From CP2-2F sp034432555 (GTDB lineage: Bacteria; Chloroflexota; Anaerolineae; Aggregatilineales; UBA2796): DNA of 64,000 nt. Both the position numbers and the translations under genes were made by a program. The stretch covers positions 124,001-188,000 of the forward strand of contig DAOUBW010000038.1 of the NCBI GenBank assembly GCA_034432555.1, given 5' to 3'. This document shows positions 8,868 through 17,429 of the stretch, piece after piece. Every line of letters begins with the position of its first letter. Within the stretch, counting starts at the first letter, position 1. Below the pieces are notes generated by a model. It ran no database searches. It was not told the origin of the DNA and saw nothing but the letters and a program-made list of their open reading frames with translations.

Positions 8868-9428
8868 TTAGAGACTCGGTGTTGGCACCGTGTGCGCCAC
8901 GCCTGAAGTGCTTTCAGGCGCAGCCATGCTCAGTGGCGTTTCTTCGGTGTGGGTTTCAACCATGCTTGCAGCGGGCGTGTGCTGCTCAGCAAGCAATTTG
9001 TCTATTTCAGCGCGGACGCTGAACAGACTATCCAGCTTAAGATAGACGATGGCATACCGTACATAGGCGATGGGATCAAGGTCTTTCAGCTCGCTGACGA
9101 CCTTATCACCAACCACACGGCTAGAGACTTCTGCCTGACCAAGTGCCTGCAAGTAGCGCTCCACACGAGTGGTCAGTTGGTCAACCGCCATTGCCGAGAT
9201 CGGGCGTTTGGCGCAGGCATTCCAGATGCCGCGCTTCAGCTTCTCACGGTCAAATGCTTCGCGGGTGCCATCTGCCTTCACCAGCACGGGCGTCACTGCG
9301 ACGGCACGTTCATAGGTGGTAAAGCGTGCGCCGCAGGTCAGGCATTCGCGCCGCCGACGGATCGCTTCACGCGCATCCGCCGTATCCAACACTTTCAGCC
9401 GTTCGCTGCCACAGTATGGACACTGCAT
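8868..9428 (-). CDS. nrdR: Transcriptional repressor NrdR
   Basis: The 186-residue protein has an N-terminal zinc ribbon (MQCPYCGSERLKVLDT then RRECLTCGARFTTYER, giving four Cys) followed by an ATP-cone domain (about residues 49-139, VLVKADGTREAFDREKLKRG). NrdR senses dATP/ATP through the cone and represses ribonucleotide reductase genes. Ordinary NrdR is about 150 residues; the last 35 or so here are a Ser/Thr/Pro-rich extension of unknown role. It is upstream of nrdJ on the same strand. Two palindromes upstream of its start fit NrdR boxes, so the repressor probably controls itself and nrdJ. Confidence 0.97.
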   Translation of the reverse strand: MQCPYCGSERLKVLDTADAREAIRRRRECLTCGARFTTYERAVAVTPVLVKADGTREAFDREKLKRGIWNACAKRPISAMAVDQLTTRVERYLQALGQAEVSSRVVGDKVVSELKDLDPIAYVRYAIVYLKLDSLFSVRAEIDKLLAEQHTPAASMVETHTEETPLSMAAPESTSGVAHTVPTPSL

Positions 9429-9492
9429 GGCACCACTACCTATCCTCTAAATGGAAGTCATCAAAAGCCTAGCTGTTGCACCTTTGCTCAAA

Positions 9493-9541
9493 GTGCCATA
9501 TATGGGTACTGCCTGATTGAGATAGTCCTATATATGGGACT
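9493..9541 (-). promoter_or_regulatory. nrdR: Tandem NrdR-box-like palindromes upstream of nrdR-nrdJ
   Basis: Box 1 is centred at 9500/9501 (GTGCCATATATGGGTA) and box 2 at 9532/9533 (AGTCCTATATATGGGACT). Each has an ATATAT core inside an inverted repeat. The centres are 32 bp apart, about three helical turns, matching the known spacing of paired NrdR boxes. The outer arms differ from the textbook ACAC/GTGT arms, so the assignment rests on core, symmetry, spacing and location. Confidence 0.75.
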
Positions 9542-9560
9542 ATTATACTTCTAGCGTAAC

Positions 9561-9995
9561 ACAGCCACCTGCTTAATTCAAGTGGCGCAATCGTTTATGT
9601 TCCGTTGTCTTTTAGTATAAGAAATTGAGGGCGAAGGTCACTTGGCATCTTTAACAAGATGTGATCAGGTTAAAAGGTTGATAGCAATCCTTAAGGTCAG
9701 TTTACCGCATAAATACGTGGAAAAAGGCGATTTTCCGCATGTTAAGGCGATTTAGGTTCGCCTTAATCCGTTTGCCTTCTCAAACCTTCATAGAACAAGT
9801 GTTGTTCAAACGATTCATGCGGGAAAAACATACTTTGCCGCCCCGCTTTTTGCCCCAAACACGACAAGCACTTCTAACAAGATACAAACGCAAGCATAGG
9901 GCAGCCAACTCTTGCCAAGCCTGCCGATGCGCGCCAGTGCCAAAAGCATGGTATAGTTACCCTATACCGCTGTGTGTAGAGAGATCAGGTGTGCT
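9561..9995. other. Intergenic stretch without a convincing gene; two inverted repeats
   Basis: No supported coding region was seen between the nrdR promoter and the radical-SAM gene. It contains a perfect 9-bp hairpin TTAAGGCGA/TCGCCTTAA (9742-9750 with 9758-9766, loop of seven) and an inverted repeat GGTATAG/CTATACC (9950-9956 with 9962-9968). The second overlaps a TATAGT that could be the -10 of the downstream gene. The region is visibly richer in A+T than its neighbours. Confidence 0.5.
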
Positions 9996-11495
9996 ATGTG
10001 TGTGCGCGCAACCACTGAAGGGCATGTTGATATTCTGCTGGCGAATCCGCTGTTTGTCTGGCATGATCCTGTTGAAAAAGCGCTGATGACGCCCTATTTC
10101 CCGCTAGGTTTGCTCTATTTAGCAGCAGTGTTGCGCCAAAATGATTATAGTGTGGCGGTCTACGACGGCGCTTTTGAGCAGGACTACAGCGGTTTTGAGC
10201 AAGCGCTGATCCGCTACCAGCCAAAGGTGGTTGGCATTACAGCGCTGATCACAGTGCGGCGCAGCGCGCTTGCCCTTGCCGAGATCGCCAAGCGGCACGG
10301 CGCAACGGTCATCTTTGGCGGACCTGATCCGACCGGCAAGCCAGAGGCGTACTTACAGCACATCGGTGCAGATGGCAAGCGCGCCGTAGATTTGGTGGTC
10401 TGGGATGAAGGTGAAGTGACCATCATCGAGCTGATGAATCACCTGACAGGGCGTAACGGCGCTGATCTGCTCAGCTTGCACGGCATTCGCGGCTTGCGCT
10501 TCCTGGACGAGCAGGGCGAGATCGTCTCGACGCCGCCGCGCCCTGCCATCACCGACATGGACTCTATCCCATTCCCTGCCCGCGATCTGGTTGATTTCAG
10601 CACCTATCAGAAGCACTGGACAGCGCGGCACGGCTACTGGAGCCTGAGCATGATCAACACACGCGGCTGCCCCTACGCCTGCACATGGTGTCAGAAAGGC
10701 ATTTTTGGGCGCTCTTACCGTTCGCGCTCTGCCGCCAATGCTGCCGAAGAAATGCGCCTAATCAAGGAGCAGTATAACCCTGATCAAATCCGTGTGGTGG
10801 ATGACATCACCGGTGTAGACCGCAAGTGGGTGTTCGCGTGGCGCGCCGAAGTGCTGAAGCGGAATGCGTCCATCCCCTTTGAGTGCCTTAGCCGCGTAAA
10901 TTTGGTGGATGTGCCGCTGCTCAAGGCGCTCCAAGAGATCGGCTGCCAGAAAATCTACTTTGGCGCAGAAAGCGGATCGCAAAAGGTGCTGAATGCTATG
11001 AAGAAAGGCACGAAGGTTGAGCAAATCTACCGTGCAGCGGAGGCTTGCCGCGAGGTTGGCATTCACGTCTACTTCTTCATGATGGTGGGCTATCCCGGCG
11101 AGGAATTGGAAGACTTGCACGCATCGGTCAAGATGTTGGTAGAGGCACTGCCGGATAGCTTCAGCACCACGATTGCCTATCCGCTGCCCGGCACGGAATT
11201 TTACCAGCAAGTGCGCGGTCGCATTTTACACGATGGCGACGATTGGGCATTCACCGCCGAGAACAAGCTGCTCTTTGAGCGCGGCAAGCACAACACGCAT
11301 TTTTATCGCTGGGTGCAGCGCTGGTTCAACAAAGAGTGGGAGGCAGCGCGCCTTAAGGCGGGCAAGCTGCATGTTTCACCCTTGAAGCGCGCACGGATCG
11401 CGGCGGGCTTGCAGGTTTCGCGGCGTGTGGTAAAGGTTTTGGCAAAACTGCCCGGCGGCGGCACGGTCGAATTTCACCCTGCACCGGGACGCTAA
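9996..11495 (+). CDS. B12-binding-domain radical SAM protein
   Basis: This 499-residue protein has an N-terminal cobalamin-binding-like Rossmann domain (about 1-145: DILLANPLFVWHD, then FPLGLLYLAAVLRQ and VVGITALIT). A radical-SAM domain (about 195-400) carries the cluster motif RGCPYACTWCQ, a CxxxCxxC, which binds [4Fe-4S] and S-adenosylmethionine. GAESGSQKVLNAMKKG is the typical beta-4 to beta-5 segment. The architecture is that of BchE/HpnP-like class B enzymes, which do methylations or cyclisations. The substrate cannot be read from sequence. The ATG at 9996 is preferred over the GTG at 9972 because TCAGG precedes it at a suitable distance. It stands alone between nrdR and a receiver gene. 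Confidence 0.9.
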   Translation: MCVRATTEGHVDILLANPLFVWHDPVEKALMTPYFPLGLLYLAAVLRQNDYSVAVYDGAFEQDYSGFEQALIRYQPKVVGITALITVRRSALALAEIAKRHGATVIFGGPDPTGKPEAYLQHIGADGKRAVDLVVWDEGEVTIIELMNHLTGRNGADLLSLHGIRGLRFLDEQGEIVSTPPRPAITDMDSIPFPARDLVDFSTYQKHWTARHGYWSLSMINTRGCPYACTWCQKGIFGRSYRSRSAANAAEEMRLIKEQYNPDQIRVVDDITGVDRKWVFAWRAEVLKRNASIPFECLSRVNLVDVPLLKALQEIGCQKIYFGAESGSQKVLNAMKKGTKVEQIYRAAEACREVGIHVYFFMMVGYPGEELEDLHASVKMLVEALPDSFSTTIAYPLPGTEFYQQVRGRILHDGDDWAFTAENKLLFERGKHNTHFYRWVQRWFNKEWEAARLKAGKLHVSPLKRARIAAGLQVSRRVVKVLAKLPGGGTVEFHPAPGR

Positions 11496-11642
11496 GGGCT
11501 GCCCATCCGTACCGAAACATTGCGAGATAGTTATGCTGTTGGAATAGGCAAAAGTCTTGAGAGCCACTAAACTTATTCTTAGTTGGCGTTCATGTGCTAT
11601 TTGGTAAATGGGTGCAGACGCAGGTAGTGAGGAGTAGCGATT

Positions 11643-12017
11643 GTGCTAAAAGTTTTAATTGTAGATGATGATCCTGCTATTCGCTTGGTAACGAAGCGCC
11701 TGCTTCGCCTGCTGAAATGTGATGTTTACGAGGCGAAGGATGGCGTTGAAGGTGAGGCAATCGCCCTTGAACTCCAGCCCGATTTGGTGCTGATGGATAT
11801 TATGATGCCTAACCAAGATGGGTACGAGACGTGCATTCGGTTGCGCGCCGCAGGCTATGATCGCCCTGTGCTGATGTTTAGCGCACTGCTGCGCGAAAAT
11901 GAGCGTGCCTACGCCATGCAGATCGGCGCCAATGAATACGTGCAAAAGCCGATCACACGCGAACTGCTCAGCCGCTACTTAGATATTGATCAATACAGCA
12001 GCGCACCAACCGCCTAA
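11643..12017 (+). CDS. Single-domain response regulator (CheY-like receiver)
   Basis: The 124-residue product is one receiver domain and nothing else: acidic DDD at 8-10, phospho-acceptor Asp52 in VLMDIMMP, Ser/Thr position in VLMFSALL, and the conserved Lys in YVQKPIT. Such proteins relay phosphate or act by protein contact. The GTG start is supported by GAGGAG (11629-11634) eight bases upstream. No histidine kinase gene lies beside it, so its partner is unknown. Two similar receivers occur in the signalling island near 41 kb. Confidence 0.93.
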   Translation: MLKVLIVDDDPAIRLVTKRLLRLLKCDVYEAKDGVEGEAIALELQPDLVLMDIMMPNQDGYETCIRLRAAGYDRPVLMFSALLRENERAYAMQIGANEYVQKPITRELLSRYLDIDQYSSAPTA

Positions 12018-12048
12018 GGGCATCCGAACACGCCAACCGCCAAAAACG

Positions 12049-12077
12049 CCGCACAGCAGCCGCTGTGCGGTTTCTTG
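12049..12077 (+). terminator. Rho-independent terminator after the receiver gene
   Basis: A perfect 9-bp stem CCGCACAGC/GCTGTGCGG with loop AGCC is followed by TTTCTTG. It lies 32 bases past the receiver stop codon. Confidence 0.82.
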
Positions 12078-12149
12078 TTGTTGTGTTGTTCTCGCGCTAG
12101 ACTCTAGGTGACTGCTTCTTTTGGAGATAGCTGAAAGGTCGCTTAACCT

Positions 12150-13238
12150 ATGCAACGTATACTGCGTGTTGCCATATTGATCGCACTTGTCCCAGCTGCT
12201 TTTGCCATGCGGCACCCAACGCAAGCCCAAGCGCCACTGCGCGTTACGCATGTTGTGAATGGCACACTTGGAGATCGCTCATTTTTCGATTCCGCGCAAG
12301 AAGGCTTAGAGCGCGCTGCCAAAGAACTCGGCATTGTGCTGAAAGTCATTGAACTTGGTGAAGATCAGGCACGTTGGGAGCCGGGCATTGACGATGCCAT
12401 GTCCGATACGGACGCCTACGATATTTTGGTGTTGGGCGGTTCACTGGTCGCGGACTATCTGGTTGCACGTGCGGACTTGTACCCTGATAAAAAGTTCATC
12501 TTCCACGATGAGCCAGTTGATTTCAGCCAATGCACTTGCGCCAACGTCTACAATGTGATCTATGCGCAAAATGAAGGCTCGTACCTTGCCGGCGTCTACG
12601 CCGCCGCGATGATGCAGGCAAACGCACTGCCTAACTTGAGTGGCAAGAACTTGATTGGCGCCGTGGGCGGTTTGGATATTCCCGTCATCAACGATTTCAT
12701 CGTCGGCTACGCACAAGGCGCGAAGTCCGTCATTCCAGAGCTGGAAGTCCTGACGCAATACATCGGTGGCGATAAGCCATTCTTTGATACGGCAAAAGGG
12801 CTGGAAATCGCACTTGCCATGTACGATCAGGGTGCGGATTTTACCTTCAGCGTGGCAGGCGGCTCAGGTTTGGGTATGATCCAAGCCGCACAGCAGCGTG
12901 GCAAATACTTCATCGGCGTGGACTCTGACCAATGGCTGCTGCTCAAAGAGAGCGATCCTGCCGCTGCCGAGACGATCCTCACCTCGATGATCAAGAACGT
13001 CGGCGATACGCTCTACCGCGCCATTGCCCTTACACTGGCGGATGAGCTGCCCTTTGGTGAGACGGAAGTCGTCGGCATTGCCGAAGGCGCTATCGGCTTG
13101 GCGAAGAACGAATACTACGATCGCATCACGCCCGATTCGGTCAAGGCGATCATCGCACAGGCAGAGGCTGATATCATGGCGTGCCGCATCGTGGTCGAGA
13201 CGACCCTTGCGCCGCGCCCTTGTGAGCCTGCCCAGTAG
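12150..13238 (+). CDS. BMP-family (Med/PnrA-like) ABC transporter substrate-binding protein
   Basis: This 362-residue exported protein has a hydrophobic signal segment (IALVPAAFA) and no lipobox cysteine. The mature part starts LRVTHVVNGTLGDRSFFDSAQEG, the typical beta-1/helix-1 of basic membrane proteins that bind nucleosides. Further family features are YDILVLGGS, NEGSYLAGVYAAAMM (a helix typical of Bmp), IGAVGGLDIPVINDFIVGY, and KYFIGVDSDQW. GAAAGGT precedes the ATG. No permease or ATPase gene is next to it, so it must work with a transporter encoded elsewhere or act as a sensor. Nucleoside binding is inferred from family. Confidence 0.88.
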   Translation: MQRILRVAILIALVPAAFAMRHPTQAQAPLRVTHVVNGTLGDRSFFDSAQEGLERAAKELGIVLKVIELGEDQARWEPGIDDAMSDTDAYDILVLGGSLVADYLVARADLYPDKKFIFHDEPVDFSQCTCANVYNVIYAQNEGSYLAGVYAAAMMQANALPNLSGKNLIGAVGGLDIPVINDFIVGYAQGAKSVIPELEVLTQYIGGDKPFFDTAKGLEIALAMYDQGADFTFSVAGGSGLGMIQAAQQRGKYFIGVDSDQWLLLKESDPAAAETILTSMIKNVGDTLYRAIALTLADELPFGETEVVGIAEGAIGLAKNEYYDRITPDSVKAIIAQAEADIMACRIVVETTLAPRPCEPAQ

Positions 13239-13322
13239 CCCTACCGCTAAAGAGGCGTTTCTTTTTGGCAAACCTTGCGGTAAAACCTTGTAATAAGCAT
13301 ACTGACATGGTAGAAAAACAAC

Positions 13323-14675
13323 ATGCCGCAACGGCTGACCAATCCGCATGAAATTTTTGAGGAATGCCTGCGCGCAGTGCAAGAAGGCAGCGCCTCAGTT
13401 GAAGAATGTGCCGAGCGCTATCCGCAGTTTGCCGCGCTCGGCGCGTTACTGCATCAGGCGCTTGCCTTGCGGTCGCTCAGCGCCGAAAAGCTGCCTGCTG
13501 CACAGCGCAGCGCCCTAGAGTCGCGGCTGCGCGCCGCCTATGCTCTGCACAACCGCCGTCCTGTCCGTTGGGCAGGGCGCTTGTTGGCTGCCGCCGCCCT
13601 GATCGGCATCCTATTTGGCATCAGCGTGCTTCTGGCAGCCTTTGCTGCGCCAAGCGTGCCGGGCGATCTGTTGTATGGCTACAAGCGCGGCATAGAAAGC
13701 CTGACCGAGACTTTAAGCGGCACATCCGCCGCGCTGCTTGATGAGCGCGCCCGCGAACGCCTGCGCGAGATTGAGATCGTCGCCGTGCGCGATGCCGCCG
13801 TCACGCCCGCCCTGCTTGAAGAAACCGCCCAGAGCGTTCAGCGCGCCCTAAGCGCCTTGCCCGAAGGCGAAGGGCGTGCTAGTTTGCGTGCGCGCAGCCT
13901 GAGGACATTCCAATTTGTGGCACAAGTTAGCCCTAGCAGCGCCGCCGCCGCCCTACAGATCGCTCAGGCACTGCTGCCAACGCCTGCCCCAACCCAAGGT
14001 GCAGTTGCCGTTCTGCCCAGCGCGACGCCTAGCCCGCTGCCGCCAACCTTCACACCTGTGCCGCCCAGCCTAACGCCTTCACCAACCGCAGTCCCGCCCA
14101 GTCCACTGCCGCCCACAGCGACCTTTACACCGTCCGCCACGCTGACGCCTTCGCCAACGGCTGTGCCGCCCAGCAACACGCCCACTGCCTTCACGATCAT
14201 CATCACCTTGCCCACGCAGCCGCCGACTAAGACTCCATTGCCGACGGAAACACCTAGCCCAACGCCTATCCCGCCGACGCGCACGCCCGTTCCTACGCTG
14301 CCTACTGCCGCGCCGCCGTTTGTCGCGCCCGTGCCAACTGTGCCAAGCCTGACGCCAACGGCAACGCCGTTCGTGCCATCGCCGCCTGTTGTGCCAACGC
14401 TGCCGCCTGCCTTGCCAAGCGATACGCCTGATGCACCGCCGCTACCTGCCTCGGATGTTGCAACGGACGAGCCAACGCCTACCCGCACGCACACCTTGCC
14501 GCCGTGCGATCCCAACGCGCCACCGCCACCGCTGCGCTTTAACGCCGAAGGCACACCGCTGCCTACCTTCACCCCGACGCCGTGCGCCACCTACACGCCG
14601 ACGCCGCGCTTTGAGTTTTCACCCACACCTTCGGGCAACCAAGAAAAGCCCGTTGAAACGCCGAGAGATTCATGA
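13323..14675 (+). CDS. DUF5667-like single-pass membrane protein with Thr/Pro-rich tail
   Basis: The 450-residue product has three parts. An N-terminal acidic helical region (1-75) has leader-like features seen in anti-sigma-type proteins. One transmembrane helix follows (about 80-105, LLAAAALIGILFGISVLLAA). A DUF5667-like segment comes next (SVPGDLLYGYKRGIESL...RARERLREIEIVAVRD, about 112-165). The last 230 residues are almost entirely Thr, Pro, Ser, Ala and Val, in PTPSPTA-type repeats, and are probably an extended stalk outside the membrane. Its stop codon overlaps the next gene's start (ATGA), implying translational coupling to the PpiC-like lipoprotein. No sigma factor gene is adjacent. 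The function is unknown. Confidence 0.78.
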   Translation: MPQRLTNPHEIFEECLRAVQEGSASVEECAERYPQFAALGALLHQALALRSLSAEKLPAAQRSALESRLRAAYALHNRRPVRWAGRLLAAAALIGILFGISVLLAAFAAPSVPGDLLYGYKRGIESLTETLSGTSAALLDERARERLREIEIVAVRDAAVTPALLEETAQSVQRALSALPEGEGRASLRARSLRTFQFVAQVSPSSAAAALQIAQALLPTPAPTQGAVAVLPSATPSPLPPTFTPVPPSLTPSPTAVPPSPLPPTATFTPSATLTPSPTAVPPSNTPTAFTIIITLPTQPPTKTPLPTETPSPTPIPPTRTPVPTLPTAAPPFVAPVPTVPSLTPTATPFVPSPPVVPTLPPALPSDTPDAPPLPASDVATDEPTPTRTHTLPPCDPNAPPPPLRFNAEGTPLPTFTPTPCATYTPTPRFEFSPTPSGNQEKPVETPRDS

Positions 14676-16207
14676 TCCTTGCCATCCTTTTACGCCGCTG
14701 CCTTGCGCCTTGCCTGTTGGCAAGCACCCTGTTGCTGGGCGCTTGCGGACCTGCTGTCACACCGGAGGTCATCCGTGACACACGCAGCGAATTTACCCAA
14801 ACTGCCCTTGCGCGCCCTTCCGCCACGCCGACGGGACCGACGCGCACGCCCACACCAACCAGCACGCCCTACACGCGCCCAACTGATGCCGCCACGCTCG
14901 ATCTGGATCAGCCGTTGGCGCGCATTGGCGATCAAACGCTCACGCTTGGGCAGTTCCGCGCCCGTGTGCGCTACGAACGGTTCGCCGCGCTGGACGAGGC
15001 GCGCCGCATTGTGGAGATCGTCGGGCTGCAAGCCGTGAACCTGAGCGCTGTCGGCGAGAACCTTGCCGCCGACCGCATCGCCGCGATCTTTAATTCGCTC
15101 GCCAATTCCACCAATTTCGGCTACCAGATTTATGATGTGCTGCTGCGTGAGGCAGTCATCCGTGCCGAGTTTGCGGCGCGCAGCCTGACCGTGCCGCAAA
15201 GCGACCTAGACGGCTACTGGATTCGGCGCTTTAACCTGCAAACTGCGGCTGATCCGCGTGCGGCGCTGGCAGAAGAACTGCCGCGCTATCTGGAGCAGGC
15301 GGCACGCTATTCAGGCATGGCTGAGGCAGCCATTTTAGAGACAGCAGAGTCCTTCGTCATGGCAACGCTGCTTCAGCCGATCATCGGGCGGGAAAGCGCT
15401 GCACAGCCTGCCGTACTGAGCCTGAGGGTGAAACGCCTGATCGCCGCCAGCTTTGCCGATGCCGAAGCAGCCAAAGCAGCCATTGAAGGCGGCGAGCCGT
15501 TCCGCAGCGTGGCGTGCCGCCTCTCGATTGATCCTGCGGTGCGCGGGCAAAGTGGCGCGCTTGGCTTTCTCTCACGCTCAGGGCTGCCGCGTGGCTTGCC
15601 CAATCCATCTGCCATCCTCAACGCTGAGCAGGGCAGCATCACTGAGCCTCAGCAGAGTCCGCTGGGCTGGCATGTCTTTCAGGTCGGTGAAAAGCGGCGC
15701 GATGCGGACGGCGAACAGCTTGCCAACCTTGCTATGATTGTGGTGGCGAGCCAACCGTTGGCGCAAGAGATCGCAGCGCGGGCGCGTGGTGGCGAAGATT
15801 TTGGCGCGCTTGCCTGCCAATTCTCGCTGGATGCTGCCAGCAGCGGCAATGGCGGCGATTATGGCTTTGTGGATGCCGCGGCGCTGCCTCTGGAATGGGC
15901 GCGGGCATTGGCGGGCAACCCTGAGAACGGCTTGTATGGCGTGCTGCAAACTGCGGCGGGCTACGAACTGCTCTTGGTGGAAGATCGGCGCGTGAACATC
16001 CCAAATCCGCAAGAGGTGGAGCGCGCTGTCGAGTCTGCTTTCCGTGATTGGCAGGCGCGCCGCCTTGCCGTTGATCTCATAACTGTCAGTGAGGTGTGGC
16101 GGCAGGCAATCCCTACCGATCCGCTGCCGCGTCAGGTAGCGCCCTTCCTCACCGAAGAAACGTTTGGTTTACCAACGCCGGCGCCCACTGCGGCACCAAC
16201 GCCCTGA
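14672..16207 (+). CDS. Lipoprotein with two PpiC-type peptidyl-prolyl isomerase domains (SurA/PrsA-like)
   Basis: The 511-residue product begins with a lipoprotein signal whose lipobox LLGAC places the lipidated Cys at 25. A short Thr/Pro linker follows, then a SurA-like helical N-domain (about 75-220). Two parvulin-like units come next (about 250-340, with GALGFLSRSGLP, and 345-440, with NGGDYGFVDAAALP). PrsA/SurA proteins help secreted proteins fold outside the membrane. The ATG overlaps the stop of the upstream DUF5667-like gene. The pair may act together in folding or surveying secreted Thr/Pro-rich proteins, which is inference. Confidence 0.85.
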   Translation: MILAILLRRCLAPCLLASTLLLGACGPAVTPEVIRDTRSEFTQTALARPSATPTGPTRTPTPTSTPYTRPTDAATLDLDQPLARIGDQTLTLGQFRARVRYERFAALDEARRIVEIVGLQAVNLSAVGENLAADRIAAIFNSLANSTNFGYQIYDVLLREAVIRAEFAARSLTVPQSDLDGYWIRRFNLQTAADPRAALAEELPRYLEQAARYSGMAEAAILETAESFVMATLLQPIIGRESAAQPAVLSLRVKRLIAASFADAEAAKAAIEGGEPFRSVACRLSIDPAVRGQSGALGFLSRSGLPRGLPNPSAILNAEQGSITEPQQSPLGWHVFQVGEKRRDADGEQLANLAMIVVASQPLAQEIAARARGGEDFGALACQFSLDAASSGNGGDYGFVDAAALPLEWARALAGNPENGLYGVLQTAAGYELLLVEDRRVNIPNPQEVERAVESAFRDWQARRLAVDLITVSEVWRQAIPTDPLPRQVAPFLTEETFGLPTPAPTAAPTP

Positions 16208-16232
16208 GATATAGCTTGTTGAGGGTTAGCTT

Positions 16233-17429
16233 ATGATCACGACCCGACCGACCCGCGCCCAAATCTTGCAGGTTGCCGCCGATCTCGCCCAGAAATTCGC
16301 GGCACGCGCCGCCCGACACGATGCTGAGGGCAGTTTTCCGCACGAAAACTATGCCGATCTGCGTGCCAGCGGCTACCCACTGCTGACCGTGCCGGCTGCG
16401 CTTGGCGGCTGGGGCGCAACGCTCTATGAGGCTGTCTTGGCGCAAGAGCAACTGGCGATGGGCGATGGCAGCACCGCCCTTGCCATCGGAATGCATGTAC
16501 AAACCATTGGCGCGGCTGCCGAGAGCCGTCCTTGGGCAAACGGGATGTTCCCGCACCTGTGCGCGGAGATTGCGGCGCGTGGCGCCTTGGTCAACTCGTG
16601 CGCCACTGAGCCAGAGCTAGGCAGCCCCAGCCATGGCGGCGCGCCGAAAACCACTGCACAGCGCGACGGTGACGAGTGGGTCATCCACGGGCATAAGACC
16701 TTTGCCAGCCTTTCGCCCGAGCTGGATTATTTCATCATCACGGCAGCCTTCACGGCGGAAGACGGCACGCCGCAAGTCGGACGCTTTCTGGTAGCGCGCC
16801 AGCCCGCCATTCGCATTGAGCCGACTTGGGACTCGCTCGGGATGCGCGCCACCGGCAGCCACGATCTGTATTTGGAAGGCGCACGCGCACCATTGGCAGC
16901 CTTACTGAACGCCGCGCCGATCAGCCTTGCCGATCCCAATAAGCCGAGCGTGAATGCGTGGTTCGTCCTAATTGTGTGCGCGGTGTATCTGGGTGTGGCG
17001 GCGGCGGCGCAGCAAACGGCACTGCGCTATGCCCAGTCGCGTGTGCCAACCGCACTTGGCAAACCGATTGCCACTTTAGAGAGCATTCAACGGCGCTTGG
17101 GTGAGGGTGAACTTGCCTTGCAAACAGGGCGCGCCATGCTCTACCACACGGCGGCACATTGGGATGCCGACCCTGAAGGGCGCGCCGCGCTCACCGATGC
17201 GCTGATAGCCTGCAAGCTGAGCGTGACCAACGCGGCAATTCAGGTGGTTGGTCATGCCATGCGTGCGGTGGGCGGCGCCAGCATGACGCATCGGCTGCCG
17301 CTAGAGCGCTACTACCGTGATGTGCAGGCGGGCTTGTTTCACCCGCCTAGCGATGATAATGGGTTAACTGCGCTTGGGCGCCTGGCATTGGCGCGGCACG
17401 CCACAGACTCTGACTCGCAAAGCGGTTAG
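16233..17429 (+). CDS. Acyl-CoA dehydrogenase family flavoprotein
   Basis: This 398-residue cytoplasmic FAD enzyme has the expected three parts. An N-terminal helical domain includes GYPLLTVPAALGG. A middle beta domain has VNSCATEPELGSPS (substrate/flavin-binding region) and WVIHGHKTFAS. The C-terminal helices include QVVGHAMRAVGGASM near the FAD site. TWDSLGMRATGSHDLYLEG is the usual strand before the C-domain. The family removes hydrogens from acyl-CoA or, in relatives, hydroxylates or desulfurises substrates, and the exact substrate is not evident. GAGGGT lies ahead of the ATG. Its TAG stop overlaps by four bases the stop of the convergent amidotransferase gene. Confidence 0.9.
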   Translation: MITTRPTRAQILQVAADLAQKFAARAARHDAEGSFPHENYADLRASGYPLLTVPAALGGWGATLYEAVLAQEQLAMGDGSTALAIGMHVQTIGAAAESRPWANGMFPHLCAEIAARGALVNSCATEPELGSPSHGGAPKTTAQRDGDEWVIHGHKTFASLSPELDYFIITAAFTAEDGTPQVGRFLVARQPAIRIEPTWDSLGMRATGSHDLYLEGARAPLAALLNAAPISLADPNKPSVNAWFVLIVCAVYLGVAAAAQQTALRYAQSRVPTALGKPIATLESIQRRLGEGELALQTGRAMLYHTAAHWDADPEGRAALTDALIACKLSVTNAAIQVVGHAMRAVGGASMTHRLPLERYYRDVQAGLFHPPSDDNGLTALGRLALARHATDSDSQSG

